This document shows, in pieces, positions 4,441-5,088 of a stretch of DNA of 5,088 bases (positions within the stretch are counted from its first letter, which is position 1; the number at the start of each line of letters is the position of its first letter). The notes beneath the pieces were generated by a model. That model did no database searches, was not told the origin of the DNA, and saw nothing but the letters and a program-made list of their open reading frames with translations. The stretch is taken from assembly GCA_945869935.1 (NCBI GenBank), contig CAMBSA010000195.1:1-5088 (forward strand). Direction: 5' to 3'. The position numbers and the translations under genes are program-made. This DNA comes from Bordetella parapertussis. GTDB lineage: Bacteria > Pseudomonadota > Gammaproteobacteria > Burkholderiales > SG8-39.

Positions 4441-5088
4441 TTACTCGACGATAAGTCCGAGCTTTCTGACAACCGCGCCCCAGCGCGCATGGTCGGATTT
4501 GAGTGTTGCCGCCGCTTCTTCAGGTGTCGAGGTGATTGGCGTCAGCCCCATCTGGGCGAAGCGCTCCTGCAATTCCTTCGACTTCACCGCGGCAACCGTG
4601 GCGGAATTGAGCCGGGTCACGATGTCGCGGGGAAGTCCCGCCGGTCCCTCGAGCATCGCCCAGGTGGCCACCTCGTAACCCTTGAGGCCGGCCTCGTCCG
4701 CGGTCGGGACATCCGGCAGAATCGAGCTTCTGCGTGGCATCGCCACCGCAATCGCACGCAGCTTCCCCGATCTGACCTGCGGCAAGGCGCTCGGAATCGT
4801 GTCGAACATCACCTGTATCTGCCCGCCGAGCAGGTCGGTCAGCGCCTGTCCGCTGCTCTTGTAGGGAACATGGGCGATCTTTGTCTTCGCCATGTCATTG
4901 AACAGTTCGCCCGCGAGGTGCAGGACCGAGCCCACGTTGGAGCCGAAGTTGAGCTTGCCCGGGTTGGCCTGCGCGAACTGGATCAGCTCCTTCAGGTTCG
5001 TTGCCGGCACATTGGGGTTGACCGAGATCATCATCTCCGAGGCGGAGACCATCGAGATCGGCGCAAAGCCGTTGATCGCGTCGTAGGG
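4441..5088 (-). CDS. Bug/TctC-family solute-binding receptor, C-terminal part (start outside window)
   Basis: The frame is open on the - strand from 5088 to TAA 4443-4441, giving 215 residues, about the C-terminal two thirds of a family protein of some 320. The first residues PYDAINGFAPIS correspond to the LPYD...FTPV segment of the upstream receptor, so the methionine encoded at 5052 is internal and not the start. Family landmarks follow: NPGKLNFGS, the HVPYKSSGQALTDLLGGQIQVMFD segment, ALPQVRSGKLRAIAV, LPDVPTADEAGLKGYE and the closing STPEE. In HVPYKSS the usual glycine after Lys is serine. It is clearly a paralogue of the 463-1443 product, not a recent duplicate, since identity is confined to family motifs. 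Role: periplasmic capture of an organic acid, ligand unknown. It converges with the citrate synthase-like gene, so its promoter and operon lie to the right of the window. Confidence 0.93.
   Translation of the reverse strand, partial: PYDAINGFAPISMVSASEMMISVNPNVPATNLKELIQFAQANPGKLNFGSNVGSVLHLAGELFNDMAKTKIAHVPYKSSGQALTDLLGGQIQVMFDTIPSALPQVRSGKLRAIAVAMPRRSSILPDVPTADEAGLKGYEVATWAMLEGPAGLPRDIVTRLNSATVAAVKSKELQERFAQMGLTPITSTPEEAAATLKSDHARWGAVVRKLGLIVE

Noticed and set aside
4412..4678. 88-residue plus-strand frame preceded by an AT-rich stretch
   Set aside because: Almost all of it is antisense to conserved C-terminal Bug sequence. The upstream AT-rich sequence is suggestive of a promoter, but no Shine-Dalgarno sequence at a useful distance and no protein motif were found.

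Overview
The window looks like a high-GC betaproteobacterial chromosome, most likely Burkholderiales. This rests on two genes for Bug/TctC-type periplasmic solute receptors without visible transporter membrane genes, a LysR regulator, an acyl-CoA dehydrogenase, very G/C-biased third codon positions, and a TAGAAT-type promoter sitting almost on a start codon. The species cannot be named from the sequence.

Layout, left to right: (1) the 3' end of an acyl-CoA dehydrogenase gene (to 392, +). (2) A complete Bug-family receptor gene (463-1443, +), 70 bp downstream and probably in the same operon, with a strong stem-loop in the gap. (3) A 470-bp gene-free stretch (1444-1913) holding a perfect 18-bp inverted repeat, a probable promoter and two operator-like palindromes. 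(4) A LysR-type regulator gene (1914-2837, +). (5) A 452-residue citrate synthase-like protein with an N-terminal helix-turn-helix (2886-4244, +), preceded by a promoter that would give a leaderless or nearly leaderless transcript. (6) A 196-bp convergent intergenic region with two terminator-like hairpins, an AT-rich island and an imperfect copy of the 3' end of the citrate synthase-like gene. (7) The C-terminal two thirds of a second, different Bug-family receptor (4441-5088, -), whose start lies outside the window.

The parts fit a small catabolic neighbourhood for an organic acid: capture by a Bug receptor, activation to a CoA thioester by a gene outside the window, oxidation by the dehydrogenase, with the LysR protein as likely local controller. 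The substrate cannot be read from the sequence.

The most interesting object is the HTH-citrate synthase protein. Against E. coli citrate synthase, recalled from memory, the residues that hold oxaloacetate are all present. Both residues that deprotonate acetyl-CoA are changed: the position of His264 is Val311 and that of Asp362 is Glu398. With the DNA-binding-like N-terminus, this suggests a metabolite-sensing regulator or an enzyme with altered chemistry rather than an ordinary citrate synthase. That is an inference, not a demonstrated function.
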